DNA from: an uncultured Collinsella sp.
Lineage (GTDB): Bacteria; Actinomycetota; Coriobacteriia; Coriobacteriales; Coriobacteriaceae
Assembly: GCA_958370325.1 (NCBI GenBank)
Contig: CATXJW010000007.1
Coordinates: 1-64,000 of the forward strand
Direction of reading: 5' to 3'
Length of the DNA: 64,000 nt
Shown piece after piece: positions 42,636 to 51,070 of this stretch. Each line of letters starts with the position of its first letter. The first letter of the stretch is position 1. Below the pieces are notes generated by a model. That model made no database searches. It saw only the letters and a list, made by a program, of their open reading frames with translations, and was not told the DNA's origin. The position numbers and the translations under genes were made by a program.

Positions 42636-42665
42636 TTGACAGCACTTACGTGGAGCTGATAAAGT
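42636..42665 (+). promoter_or_regulatory. Promoter of the rpmG-tRNA-Trp-secE unit
   Basis: TTGACA (42636-42641) and GATAAAGT (-10, 42658-42665). GAGGTTTTCA and the GC after the -35 are shared with the tRNA-cluster promoter at 40805. The 42498-42630 stretch holds no gene. Confidence 0.7.
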
Positions 42666-42710
42666 AACAACTCGTGCCCGTACGGGGCGGAAATGAAAGG
42701 TTCAGGATAC

Positions 42711-42860
42711 ATGCGTACTCTAGTTACTCTTGCGTGCACTGAGTGCAAGCGCCGCAACTATACGACCACCAAGAACAAGTCGACCATGCCTGATCGTATG
42801 GAGATCAAGAAGTATTGCCCCTGGTGCCGTCACCACACGCTGCACAAAGAGACTCGCTAG
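42711..42860 (+). CDS. rpmG: 50S ribosomal protein L33
   Basis: This 49-residue ribosomal protein starts MRTLVTLACTECKRRNY and ends HHTLHKETR. It has both Cys pairs (CTEC and CPWC), so it is the zinc-binding form. GAAAGG lies 11 bases upstream of the ATG. It comes before tRNA-Trp, secE and nusG, the standard bacterial order. Confidence 0.95.
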   Translation: MRTLVTLACTECKRRNYTTTKNKSTMPDRMEIKKYCPWCRHHTLHKETR

Positions 42861-42873
42861 TCTCTAGTCACAT

Positions 42874-42949
42874 ACGCCAGTAGTTCAATTGGTAGAGCAT
42901 CGGTCTCCAAAACCGAGTGTTGAGGGTTCGAGTCCTTCCTGGCGTGCCA
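42874..42949 (+). tRNA. tRNA-Trp (anticodon CCA)
   Basis: ACGCCAG pairs with CTGGCGT; discriminator G and CCA follow. The anticodon arm TCGGT-CTCCAAA-ACCGA gives CCA. Confidence 0.94.
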
Positions 42950-42958
42950 GTCATTATT

Positions 42959-42990
42959 CCGTAAGCTCCCAATTGGGGGCTTACGGTTTA
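42959..42990 (+). terminator. Hairpin/terminator after tRNA-Trp
   Basis: CCGTAAGCTCCC pairs with GGGGGCTTACGG around AATT; TTTACTC follows, a weak T-tract, so partial read-through into secE is possible. Confidence 0.65.
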
Positions 42991-43025
42991 CTCATGTATA
43001 AGCGCATTGCGCGGAGGTAACCCAA

Positions 43026-43364
43026 ATGGCCAACAAGAAGAACAAGAAGAAGGCACAGCAGCCGGCACCTGCCAACAACGCTGCCGCCAACTCCAAGGTT
43101 GAGGCCAAGAAGGCCGTTGCCAAGAAGAACGAGAAGGCTGCGAAGTCCAAGAAGAACGAGAAGCCTGGTTTCTTCGCCCGCACCAAGAAGTATTTCGCTT
43201 CGGTGAAGTCCGAGATGAAGCGTGTTACGTGGCCCGATAAGAAGGAGCTCGTGAACTACTCGGTCGTCGTTTGCGCTTCTCTGATCGTCGTCGGCGTCGT
43301 CATCGCTCTGCTCGATGCTGGCTTTGGCGAGGCTCTTGCTCTGTTCTCTGGATTGAGGGGCTAA
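43026..43364 (+). CDS. secE: Preprotein translocase subunit SecE
   Basis: This small SecYEG subunit has 112 residues. The first 50 are Lys/Ala/Asn-rich and soluble. The amphipathic FFARTKKYFASVKSEMKRVTWPDKKEL segment is the family signature, and a single transmembrane helix follows (VVVCASLIVVGVVIALLDAGF). GGAGGTAACCCAA precedes the ATG. It is 3 bases from nusG. Confidence 0.94.
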   Translation: MANKKNKKKAQQPAPANNAAANSKVEAKKAVAKKNEKAAKSKKNEKPGFFARTKKYFASVKSEMKRVTWPDKKELVNYSVVVCASLIVVGVVIALLDAGFGEALALFSGLRG

Positions 43365-43367
43365 ACC

Positions 43368-43904
43368 ATGTCTAAGCGTTGGTACGTCGTTCACACTTAC
43401 TCTGGATACGAGAATCGCGTTAAGTCCGATCTCGAGCATCGCATCGAGACTATGGGCATGCAGGACCGTATCTTTGATATCGAGATTCCTATGGAGCGTG
43501 TCACCGAGATTAAAGAGGGTGGCAAGCGCGAGACCAAGGATTCCAAGATCTTCCCGGGTTATGTTCTGGTCCGCATGGAGATGGATGACGATGCATGGAC
43601 GTGCGTCCGCAACACGCCCGGCGTCACCGGTTTCCTGGGCGGCAACGGCAAGCCCGCTCCGCTTTCCCGCGACGAGTACAACAAGATGACTCGTCGTCCC
43701 GGTAAGGGCGATTCGCCCAAGCGCACCTCGGTTGATATTCAGGTCGGCACGTCCGTCCGCGTCACCGATGGCCCGCTTACCGACTTTGATGGCAAGGTCT
43801 CCGAGGTTAACACCGAGGCTGGCAAGCTCAAGGTCACGCTGATGATCTTTGGCCGCGAGACGCCGGTCGAGCTCGACTTTAACCAGGTCGCTGTCATCGC
43901 TTAA
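43368..43904 (+). CDS. nusG: Transcription termination/antitermination protein NusG
   Basis: NusG binds RNA polymerase and links it to the ribosome or Rho. It has 178 residues. The NGN domain opens with KRWYVVHTYSGYENRVKSDL and holds FPGYVLVRMEMDD and NTPGVTGFLG. The KOW domain is at the C-terminus (VGTSVRVTDGPLTDFDGKVSEVN). It follows secE as in most bacteria. Confidence 0.96.
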   Translation: MSKRWYVVHTYSGYENRVKSDLEHRIETMGMQDRIFDIEIPMERVTEIKEGGKRETKDSKIFPGYVLVRMEMDDDAWTCVRNTPGVTGFLGGNGKPAPLSRDEYNKMTRRPGKGDSPKRTSVDIQVGTSVRVTDGPLTDFDGKVSEVNTEAGKLKVTLMIFGRETPVELDFNQVAVIA

Positions 43905-44024
43905 GTTTTCGTCCGTTCGCGCGAGCGTGCTTCTTCTGTGACTGCTCATCTCAGGAGTGCTTCTAACACGTGCGTGCTTACGATATAGCAAGTACTTCAC
44001 ACTCGTGATTCGAAAGGAATGACC

Positions 44025-44453
44025 ATGGCTGAGAAGAAGGTTGCCAACGTCATTAAGCTCCAGATTCCTGCTGGTGCAGCTAACCCCGCTCCTCCCGTCG
44101 GCCCCGCCCTGGGCGCTGCTGGCGTGAACATCATGCAGTTCTGCCAGGCCTTTAACGCCGAGACGCAGGACAAGAAGGGTGACATCATCCCCGTTGAGAT
44201 CTCTGTCTACGAGGACAAGTCCTTCTCCTTCATCACCAAGACCCCGCCGGCGGCTCACCTCATCAAGAAGGAGCTGAACCTCAAGTCTGGTTCCGCTAAG
44301 CCCCAGGCCGACAAGGTCGGTCAGCTCTCCCAGGAGCAGCTCACCAAGATCGCCGAGATCAAGATGCCGGACCTCAATGCCAACGACATTGACGCCGCCA
44401 AGAAGATCATCGCTGGTACCGCCCGTTCCATGGGCGTCACCATCGCTGAGTAG
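44025..44453 (+). CDS. rplK: 50S ribosomal protein L11
   Basis: L11 is part of the GTPase-associated centre. It has 142 residues (MAEKKVANVIKLQIPAGAAN..., PPVGPALGAAGVNIMQFCQAFN). GAAAGGA upstream supports 44025 over the ATG at 44019. It forms the L11-L1 pair with rplA. Confidence 0.97.
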   Translation: MAEKKVANVIKLQIPAGAANPAPPVGPALGAAGVNIMQFCQAFNAETQDKKGDIIPVEISVYEDKSFSFITKTPPAAHLIKKELNLKSGSAKPQADKVGQLSQEQLTKIAEIKMPDLNANDIDAAKKIIAGTARSMGVTIAE

Positions 44454-44471
44454 CGATTTCTTTAGGTAATG

Positions 44472-44500
44472 ACGGGTGCTCCGACCGGGGCGCCCGTTAT
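44472..44500 (+). other. Hairpin in the rplK-rplA spacer
   Basis: ACGGGTGCTCC pairs with GGGGCGCCCGT around GACC, with TATATG following. A second stem GTGTGC/GCACAC lies at 44502-44519. The L1 autoregulatory site would be expected near here, but I cannot identify it securely. Confidence 0.4.
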
Positions 44501-44570
44501 ATGTGTGCAATAGGGCACACGATACGATGTGGGAGGGCTCACGCCCGTTTAACCACAGGAGGTAATGCAC

Positions 44571-45278
44571 ATGGCTAAGCATGGTAAGAGCTATAACGCC
44601 GCTGCCGAGAAGATCGACCGCGCCACGCTCTACACCCCCCTTCAGGCTGCCAAGCTCATCAAGGAGCTCGACACCGCCAAGTTCGACGAGACCGTTGAGG
44701 CCCACTTCCGTCTGGGCATCGATACTCGTAAGGCTGACCAGAACATCCGTGGTTCCATCTCCCTGCCCCACGGCACCGGCAAGACCGTTCGTGTTGCCGT
44801 CTTCGCCGAGGGCGAGAAGGCCCGCGAGGCCGAGGCCGCCGGCGCCGACATCATCGGTTCCGACGAGCTCGTCGCCCAGATCCAGAAGGGCGAGATCAAC
44901 TTCGACGCCGCTATCGCTACGCCGAACATGATGGCCAAGGTTGGCCGCATCGGTAAGATCCTTGGTCCCCGTGGCCTCATGCCGAACCCCAAGCTCGGCA
45001 CCGTGACCATGGACGTCGCCAAGATGGTCTCTGAGCTCAAGGCTGGCCGCGTTGAGTACCGCGCCGACCGTTACGGCATCTGCCACGTGCCCCTGGGCAA
45101 GAAGTCCTTCTCTGAGCAGCAGCTCGTCGAGAACTACGCTGCCCTGTACACCGAGATCCTGCGCGTCAAGCCCTCTTCTGCTAAGGGCAAGTACGTCAAG
45201 TCCATCTCCGTGTCTTCCACCATGGGCCCTGGCGTCAAGGTCGATCCCGCTGTCCAGCGTGACTTCCTGGCTGAGTAA
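44571..45278 (+). CDS. rplA: 50S ribosomal protein L1
   Basis: L1 forms the mobile stalk at the E site and represses its own operon in many bacteria. It has 235 residues. The block GRIGKILGPRGLMPNPKLGTV is diagnostic. ACAGGAGG supports 44571; 44565 is a shadow start. A terminator follows at 45317. Confidence 0.97.
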   Translation: MAKHGKSYNAAAEKIDRATLYTPLQAAKLIKELDTAKFDETVEAHFRLGIDTRKADQNIRGSISLPHGTGKTVRVAVFAEGEKAREAEAAGADIIGSDELVAQIQKGEINFDAAIATPNMMAKVGRIGKILGPRGLMPNPKLGTVTMDVAKMVSELKAGRVEYRADRYGICHVPLGKKSFSEQQLVENYAALYTEILRVKPSSAKGKYVKSISVSSTMGPGVKVDPAVQRDFLAE

Positions 45279-45315
45279 CTTTTAGTTACTGCCTGAGCAA
45301 AGCAAGCATTGCTAA

Positions 45316-45354
45316 AGAAACCCGGTTCTGCCTCGTGCAGGACCGGGTTTCTTG
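45316..45354 (+). terminator. Terminator of rplA
   Basis: AGAAACCCGGTTCTGC pairs with GTGCAGGACCGGGTTTCT (one mismatch), followed by TGC. The stem alone is very stable. Confidence 0.8.
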
Positions 45355-45368
45355 CTATCTCGGGGCAA

Positions 45369-45405
45369 AACCAACACGAAGGGGACAGGCACCTTTGTTG
45401 TGGTT
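45369..45405. repeat. GGGGACAGGCACC palindrome, copy 1
   Basis: AACCAACACGAAGG and CCTTTGTTGTGGTT form an imperfect palindrome around GGACAGGCA. It overlaps the stop of the minus-strand metallophosphoesterase gene. Confidence 0.65.
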
Positions 45406-46114
45406 ACCAGGGTGTTCTGGCGGTTGAGGACTCGATGGCATCGTGGCGCTTGAGCTCGCGGCGCATGGTTTGCGAGTTGAGCCAGGCTGCCTGCCAGCCA
45501 CGGATGGGGTAGCGCGTCTGGTCGAGCTCAAACTGCGTATAGCCGCAGGCGTTGATGATCGTCGTTCCACACACATGCTGCCGCTCGCGCTGAAAATCGT
45601 AACCGTAGCTTTTGTGTACATGCCCATGCACCATGTAGTCGGCCCCCCAGGATTCAAGCGCTGTGTTAAAGCACTCAAACCCTCGATGCGGCAGATCATC
45701 CAGATCACCCATACCGGCGGCGGGTGCATGGGTAAGCAGAATGTCGCACCCGCCGACCATCCTAACCTTACGCGACAGCTTACGCATGCGCTTGGACATC
45801 TCGCGTTCGGTGTACATGTTGGCGCCGTCGCGATAACGCATGGACCCGCCAAGGCCCGCAATGCGAATCCCTCGGTACGTGTACACGCTGTCTTCCACGC
45901 AGATACATCCGCCCGGTGCATGACGTGCGTAGCGGTCGTCGTGGTTGCCGCGAACGTAGATGAGCGGTTTGTTGATGACGGTGACCAAAAACTCAAGATA
46001 GTCCGGGTCCAGATCGCCGGCAGACAGAATCAGGTCGACACCCTCAAAGCGCTCCTTGCGAAAGCACTCCCAAAGGCATCGTTCTTCGGTATCTGCTATG
46101 GCAAGGATCTTCAT
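45404..46114 (-). CDS. Calcineurin-like metallophosphoesterase
   Basis: This 236-residue cytosolic phosphoesterase has the metal-binding set IADTEERC (Asp8), SAGDLDPDYLE, RGNHDDRYA, THAPAAG and HGHVHKSYG. Small members of this family cleave phosphodiesters or phosphomonoesters of nucleotides or proteins; the substrate is unknown. Its start overlaps the stop of the 46111-48027 gene by four bases (ATGA), so it is translationally coupled to the BMP/ParB-like protein, which suggests shared function. The stop overlaps a GGGGACAGGCACC palindrome. Confidence 0.88.
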   Translation of the reverse strand: MKILAIADTEERCLWECFRKERFEGVDLILSAGDLDPDYLEFLVTVINKPLIYVRGNHDDRYARHAPGGCICVEDSVYTYRGIRIAGLGGSMRYRDGANMYTEREMSKRMRKLSRKVRMVGGCDILLTHAPAAGMGDLDDLPHRGFECFNTALESWGADYMVHGHVHKSYGYDFQRERQHVCGTTIINACGYTQFELDQTRYPIRGWQAAWLNSQTMRRELKRHDAIESSTARTPW

Positions 46115-48027
46115 AGGGCGGTAACTCCCGGCTCATCGTCGAGCTGCGGAATGGTGCCTACCACGTTGTCCGCCAGCCAATTCATCTCGACAATCTGCGC
46201 GCTCGGCAGTGGGGGAAAGCCCTCGATCTGCACCACGCCGTCTTGGCTATGAAGCTCGCCGCCAAATGGATTGATGGAGCCCTCGACGATGCCATTGCGG
46301 AGCAGCTGCACCAGTTTGCGCGTCTGATAGGGCAGGCCCGGAGCGTAGCGAATGTCGATGACGCCCGAGCTCATGCCATACCAGTAGTTGACGGCGCGAA
46401 CCTGGCTGTCGTCACTGGTCTCATCCCAGGTGCCATGCAGCAGGCTTCGCACGATAAGCTCGTAGTATCGGCCCCAGTTCCAGACCGGCATGGCGATGCC
46501 GACGACCTTGCCATCGACCAGGCGGTGGAGTCCGTAGGCCGTAGGGTCTACGAGCGACTTTGACATGTCAGCGCCGGTCATGACGCTCACGCCTTCGCGG
46601 CACATGGCCTCGGCAAGGCCTCCGGCGGGCACATCGCCCCAGGTCAGGATAATTTGCGCACGGGGGTCGAGCAGCGAGGCGCCAATCGCAAAGGCGTTGA
46701 TCTCGCTGAGTGCGCCCGAGGCGAAGACCGACGCGTGGTAGCTGATACGGTGGTTGTCCGCCATACTGGCGGCAAGGGCGCCCAGGAGGAACTTGGCCTC
46801 GTACATCTTGCCAAAGTACGAACGGACGCTTTGGTGGGGAAGGCCGATAGAGCAGTTAAGGAACCGCACCTGGGGATACTCAACGGCAGCTCTGAGCGTG
46901 TATTCCATCAGGCGGTGCGAGGTCGAGAAGATGACGTTAGCTCCATGTTTGACAGCCGTTTCCACGGCGGCGTAGAACACGTCCGGATTGTGACAGTCCT
47001 CGAACGCCTCGGTGCGCACGATACCGCCAAAGTGCTCATCGAGATACTGACGCCCTTGGTCGTGCAGACTGTCCCAGCTCGACGCCGCACAGGGGAACTC
47101 ATGGATAAAGGCGATACGCAGGGGGTTGGCCGCCGAATAGACAGTCTTGCCCATAAAGAAGTTGAGCACGCCGGAGGTGGACTTGGCGGGCGCCTCTTCC
47201 TCATCGACACTCGGTGCCTCGACAAGATCGACCTTCTCCTCATCACTTTTGCCGGCAATGACCAACTCGCGCCAAATCTTGCACAGGCGGTTTACGACGA
47301 TGTCCGTCGGTGTGTCCAGCAAGCGGTCTTGGTTGTACACGTTGAGGTAAACGAGCATAGCGTCGGCGGGCGTAATGTCCAGATGGTCGCCGCCGGCGCG
47401 CAGGTAGGCGCGCTTAAAGAGCGGGAAGGTATGGCGCAGGTAGTCGACCTTTTTCTGCGGCCATTTTTCGATAAGGTTCTGACCGAGCATCTTGGCGAGC
47501 GTTTCGTAGCTTCCCTCACGCGAGAACTCGATCTCGTATAGGGGGCAGACGCGCCAAAACGCGCAGAACTCGCCATAGAGGCGGCTTTCGACGGAATCCC
47601 ATTTTCCGGGGTAGAGGCGGGTGACCTTGGCCGAAACCGTCGGGGCGTCCAGGAATTTGAGGACGCTGACGCGCTTGTTGCCCTCTTGGACGTAGAACCG
47701 ATGCATGAACTCGGTGACGATGATGGGGTCGCGATAGCCCTCGGTCACCTGGATGTCGTAGAGGTTGGACCACTTGCGGGCGAACTCGGTGCTAAATGGC
47801 AACAGGGGCATAAAGTTGCACGAAAAGGCAGACTGACGGCCCTTGGTAACCGTGCCGACGACCATTTCGAGCGGAATATCCCGCAGGCCGACGCTCTCTC
47901 GCTGACCTAAGGGGAGCTGGGCAACCAAGCTGTCGAGGTCCGTAAGGTATGGGTGCTCGCTTTGGCTGATGGCGCGACGGCGTCCCTGCTCGCCGCGCTT
48001 GCGTGCTTGACGATAGGCCTCTTCCAT
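46111..48027 (-). CDS. Cytosolic ParB-like / BMP (nucleoside-binding) fusion protein
   Basis: This 638-residue protein has no signal peptide. Residues about 40-140 look ParB-like (DIPLEMVVGTVTKGR, YRDPIIVTEF, FYVQEGNKRVSVLKFLDA). A helical middle follows (to about 290). The C-terminal half (PLRIAFIHEFPCAASSWDSLHDQGRQYL..., HGANVIFSTSH, SYFGKMYEAKFLLGALAA) resembles the BMP/PnrA substrate-binding fold that normally sits outside the cell on nucleoside importers. Without a leader it should be a cytosolic ligand sensor. It is co-transcribed with the metallophosphoesterase. Its function is unknown and the ParB assignment is by pattern only. Confidence 0.72.
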   Translation of the reverse strand: MEEAYRQARKRGEQGRRRAISQSEHPYLTDLDSLVAQLPLGQRESVGLRDIPLEMVVGTVTKGRQSAFSCNFMPLLPFSTEFARKWSNLYDIQVTEGYRDPIIVTEFMHRFYVQEGNKRVSVLKFLDAPTVSAKVTRLYPGKWDSVESRLYGEFCAFWRVCPLYEIEFSREGSYETLAKMLGQNLIEKWPQKKVDYLRHTFPLFKRAYLRAGGDHLDITPADAMLVYLNVYNQDRLLDTPTDIVVNRLCKIWRELVIAGKSDEEKVDLVEAPSVDEEEAPAKSTSGVLNFFMGKTVYSAANPLRIAFIHEFPCAASSWDSLHDQGRQYLDEHFGGIVRTEAFEDCHNPDVFYAAVETAVKHGANVIFSTSHRLMEYTLRAAVEYPQVRFLNCSIGLPHQSVRSYFGKMYEAKFLLGALAASMADNHRISYHASVFASGALSEINAFAIGASLLDPRAQIILTWGDVPAGGLAEAMCREGVSVMTGADMSKSLVDPTAYGLHRLVDGKVVGIAMPVWNWGRYYELIVRSLLHGTWDETSDDSQVRAVNYWYGMSSGVIDIRYAPGLPYQTRKLVQLLRNGIVEGSINPFGGELHSQDGVVQIEGFPPLPSAQIVEMNWLADNVVGTIPQLDDEPGVTAL

Positions 48028-48083
48028 GGTGTCTACTCCCTTAGTCGTTTAAACAACGATATGAACCATGGTACCACGATGCG

Positions 48084-48122
48084 AAACTACCACAAAGGTG
48101 CCTGTCCCCTTTGTGGTAGTTT
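48084..48122. repeat. GGGGACAGGCACC palindrome, copy 2
   Basis: AAACTACCACAAAGG pairs exactly with CCTTTGTGGTAGTTT around TGCCTGTCC. It overlaps the mscS stop codon on the minus strand. Confidence 0.8.
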
Positions 48123-48888
48123 AGGCGATGATGGGGGCGATGGCACGAATGCAGGCGTCGGCTGCCGTGAAGGTGGTGCTATCGTCGCTGACGATAAAGA
48201 TGATTTTGCCCTTGACGCCAAAGTCGCCGATCTCGCTAAAGAGCACGTACGGCTCCTTGTCAAAGCCAGAGATGGGAAGCACCGCGGCCTTGGTGGCGTC
48301 GGTAAGCTCGTCTGCCAGCGCGTCAAGGGAAGCCCACTTAGACGTGTCCTTTACGGCAACGGGCACGGCCACGCGCCCAAAGGGCATCAGATGCACGAGT
48401 GTGTTCTTGGAGATGTTGGAGTTGGGCACAATGATGGTCTGCCCGCAGGCGTCCTCGATGGTCGTGTGGCGCCAGGTGATGTCTTGGACCACGCCCGACA
48501 CGCCGCCGACCTCGATATTGTCGCCGGGTTTGATAATGCCCATAAACGTCACCTGCATACCGCCGATAAGGTTCGACAGCGTGTCCTGAAAGCCGAGCGA
48601 GATGGCGATGCCGCCGACGCCAAGAGCGGCGACGAGGGCGTTTGCATTAATGCCAAAACAGTTGTCGAGGATAAAGCTGCCGCCGATCATCCAGATGACG
48701 GCGCGCGCGATGTTGATGAAGATGCTCGATGCTGGGAGCGGGTTATCGTCGCGGTTAAGCAGGTGGTGCAGGGTCTTGGACGCGACTTTGGCGGCAACGG
48801 CGGTGCCGATGCCCAAGATGCCGGCCCAGATGATGTTGTGGACCCATCGCTGCTCAAAGAAATGAAGAATCGGCTCAAACAATTCCAT
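48121..48888 (-). CDS. Small-conductance mechanosensitive channel (MscS family)
   Basis: This 255-residue membrane protein relieves osmotic pressure. Hydrophobic helices lie at about 15-35 and 55-75, and the pore helix is rich in Ala and Gly (ANALVAALGVGGIAISLGFQDTLSNLIGG), as expected for TM3. The beta domain follows (VGGVSGVVQDITWRHTTIED, VPNSNI). Start 48888 has AGGAGG 9 bases upstream; the frame from 48912 adds 8 unsupported residues. Its stop lies in a GGGGACAGGCACC palindrome. Confidence 0.92.
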   Translation of the reverse strand: MELFEPILHFFEQRWVHNIIWAGILGIGTAVAAKVASKTLHHLLNRDDNPLPASSIFINIARAVIWMIGGSFILDNCFGINANALVAALGVGGIAISLGFQDTLSNLIGGMQVTFMGIIKPGDNIEVGGVSGVVQDITWRHTTIEDACGQTIIVPNSNISKNTLVHLMPFGRVAVPVAVKDTSKWASLDALADELTDATKAAVLPISGFDKEPYVLFSEIGDFGVKGKIIFIVSDDSTTFTAADACIRAIAPIIA

Positions 48889-48931
48889 GTAGGTAAACCT
48901 CCTCATGATCATCCAACCATGATACCCACCA

Positions 48932-48965
48932 AGAAGCCCGTTCGATCAAATTCGGACGGGCTTCT
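48932..48965. terminator. Hairpin between the 5'-nucleotidase gene and mscS
   Basis: AGAAGCCCGTTCG pairs with CGGACGGGCTTCT (one mismatch) around an 8-base loop, downstream of the minus-strand gene ending at 49017. There is no T-tract. Confidence 0.55.
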
Positions 48966-49016
48966 GTGCTCGATATAAGGTTTACGCGGCGGGGCTGCAA
49001 GGCCCGGCGGTGTAGC

Positions 49017-51047
49017 TTAGCGTCGACGCTTCCAGATAATGCCGAGAATGATGATGAGGATGCCGCCGATGAGGCATGCGCCGATCACGGCTAGCGTGCG
49101 GTCTCCCGTTGCGGCGAGCTTGCCGGTCGTCTTCTTGGTGATGATCGTCGTGGTCGTCGCGTCCGTCTTAGGCGAGGGCTCAGGCGTCGGGGCCGGTGTG
49201 GGCGTGGGGTCCACGGCAGCGGAGCCAAAGTTGATGGTGCCGGCGAGCGAGGCCATCTTGCTCTCCCAGCCGTTCTGCCCAATTAGCGCCCTTAGCGCTG
49301 ACTCGCAGGTACCCCACTCGGTGTGCTTGGTGGCGTTTGCGAAGGTGGGGAAGTCGGTCGTGTTGGTGATGATGTAGTTGTTGGTGGCGACGGTGTAGGT
49401 CTTGGCGGGGTCGAGCGTGCTGCCATCCTTGGTGAGCGTGGCGCTCACGATGCGCTTGCCTTCGGGCTGCGTCCAATCGATTGTCACGTTGATTCCGCCG
49501 AAGGAAAGGACGCTGCCGGAGTCGTCGCGCCACTTGTACATGTCTTGCGCCTCCTGCTCGGTGTGGCCGGCCGCTACGTAGGCTTGCTGAAGCTCGTAGC
49601 TGTGATTGCACTCGTCGCTGATCTGCAGCGAGTGCTCGAGCGCTGCCAGGAAGTCCGCACCGGTCATGGTCCAGGTCTCCACGGTGTTGCCGTAGGGCGA
49701 GATAGCGATGACGTTGCCGGCGGTCACATCGCCCGCAGCGATGCCGCCGCGGATGCCGCCCGCGTTCTCGATGGCAAGGTCCGCGCCCGTCAGGTCAAGA
49801 TAGGAGCCGCAGATCACATGTCCGATGGTCTGAGCCTTAGCGGTGTCGCCCGCTTTGCTGGGACGCAGATCGGTGGTGCGCACCATCTCCCAGCCATGCG
49901 TACCCGCGGCATCCTCGCCGTAGAAATAGTCAGTGGCGGATGTGCCGAGCACCTTGTTCGATTCGCTTTCAAAGGCGTCATCGAGTGGCTTGATTTTGTT
50001 GCGAACCTCGTCGAGTTGGTTCTGGTAGAAGGCGCCCTTGTCGGGGTCTGCCAAAAGGTCGTTCACGTCCTTGGCGGCGTAGAGCGTCTCGGCGCTGTCG
50101 CTTGCGGAGACCGTCACTATGTCGTCGTTGGTGGTTTCGGTACCCTTGGTGTCGTACTCATAGGGAATGGAAAGCAGACCAACCTCGGCAAAGGCACTGC
50201 CCGCCTCGACGACGCGGACCGGCTTGCCATCGGCCCCCGTCACGTTCTCGTCTAAGTTGATGTGCTCGTGGCCCGCGACCAGGGCATCGACGCCATTGAG
50301 CTGTGCGGCAAAGGCCTTGGCGTTGAGCGCGTGCGCGATGCAGACGATAACGTTACAGCCCTCGTCCTCGCGCAGTCGCTTGGCCTCGGCGTTGATGGCG
50401 TCCGCCGCGCCCGAGAACGACGTGCCCGCGACCAGGTCCGCGCGCAGTGAGGAGCCCAACGACTCATCCATGGCTCCGACGACGCCGACCTTAATCTTGT
50501 AGTCAAACGTGGAACTGTCCTCGCTGTCCTTCCAAGTGCGGTTGAGCGTCTTGGTGATGCTCGAGCTCCATACGCCGTTCGAGGACGTTGCATTCGCGCA
50601 AAGCATGGCGAAAGGCGTGCTGGTGGCACCATTGCCGGCCATCGTGCGAAGCTTGTCCGCGCCGTAGCTCCAGTCATGGTTGCCCGGTGTGGTCGCGTCG
50701 TAGCCGTTTGCGTAGAAAGTGTTCATGAGTTCGGCGATGCTCTTGCCCTCGCTCATGGTGGCAAAGGACTGCCCGTGGAAGGTGTCACCTGCATCGAGCA
50801 GAAAGTCGGGGGCGTTGTTTTGGGCGCTATAGAGAACCGCCAGTCCGTCAAAGCCAATGGTGCCGGTGCCCTTGCTTGCGTTGTAGCTGTACTTGTAGCT
50901 GCCGTGGATGTCGTTGGTGTGCATCACGGTTACGGCGCCGTCGATAACTTGAGACGGGGTGGCCGCGGTGGCGTAGACGGGGGCGCCGATGAGCACGCCG
51001 GCGAGAAGCGCGGCGGTTAAGGCGAGACGGGGGAGGAGTCTTCTCAT
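49017..51047 (-). CDS. Cell-wall-anchored 5'-nucleotidase / metallophosphoesterase
   Basis: This 676-residue exported protein has a Sec signal (MRRLLPRLALTAALLAGVLI, cleavage near ATAAT). The metallophosphoesterase domain has VMHTNDIHG, DAGDTFHGQ, TPGNHDWSYG and VAGHEHIN. The 5'-nucleotidase C-terminal domain (GADLAIENAGGIRG, ISPYGNTVETWTMTG) follows, then a Pro/Thr-rich spacer. The sorting signal LAATGD plus hydrophobic helix and KRRR tail is LAxTG-like, as used by class E sortases of Actinobacteria. It probably releases nucleosides and phosphate outside the cell. I start at 51047 after AAGGAAA. Confidence 0.9.
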   Translation of the reverse strand: MRRLLPRLALTAALLAGVLIGAPVYATAATPSQVIDGAVTVMHTNDIHGSYKYSYNASKGTGTIGFDGLAVLYSAQNNAPDFLLDAGDTFHGQSFATMSEGKSIAELMNTFYANGYDATTPGNHDWSYGADKLRTMAGNGATSTPFAMLCANATSSNGVWSSSITKTLNRTWKDSEDSSTFDYKIKVGVVGAMDESLGSSLRADLVAGTSFSGAADAINAEAKRLREDEGCNVIVCIAHALNAKAFAAQLNGVDALVAGHEHINLDENVTGADGKPVRVVEAGSAFAEVGLLSIPYEYDTKGTETTNDDIVTVSASDSAETLYAAKDVNDLLADPDKGAFYQNQLDEVRNKIKPLDDAFESESNKVLGTSATDYFYGEDAAGTHGWEMVRTTDLRPSKAGDTAKAQTIGHVICGSYLDLTGADLAIENAGGIRGGIAAGDVTAGNVIAISPYGNTVETWTMTGADFLAALEHSLQISDECNHSYELQQAYVAAGHTEQEAQDMYKWRDDSGSVLSFGGINVTIDWTQPEGKRIVSATLTKDGSTLDPAKTYTVATNNYIITNTTDFPTFANATKHTEWGTCESALRALIGQNGWESKMASLAGTINFGSAAVDPTPTPAPTPEPSPKTDATTTTIITKKTTGKLAATGDRTLAVIGACLIGGILIIILGIIWKRRR

Positions 51048-51070
51048 GGCAGTTTCCTTAGTCCTTAACA

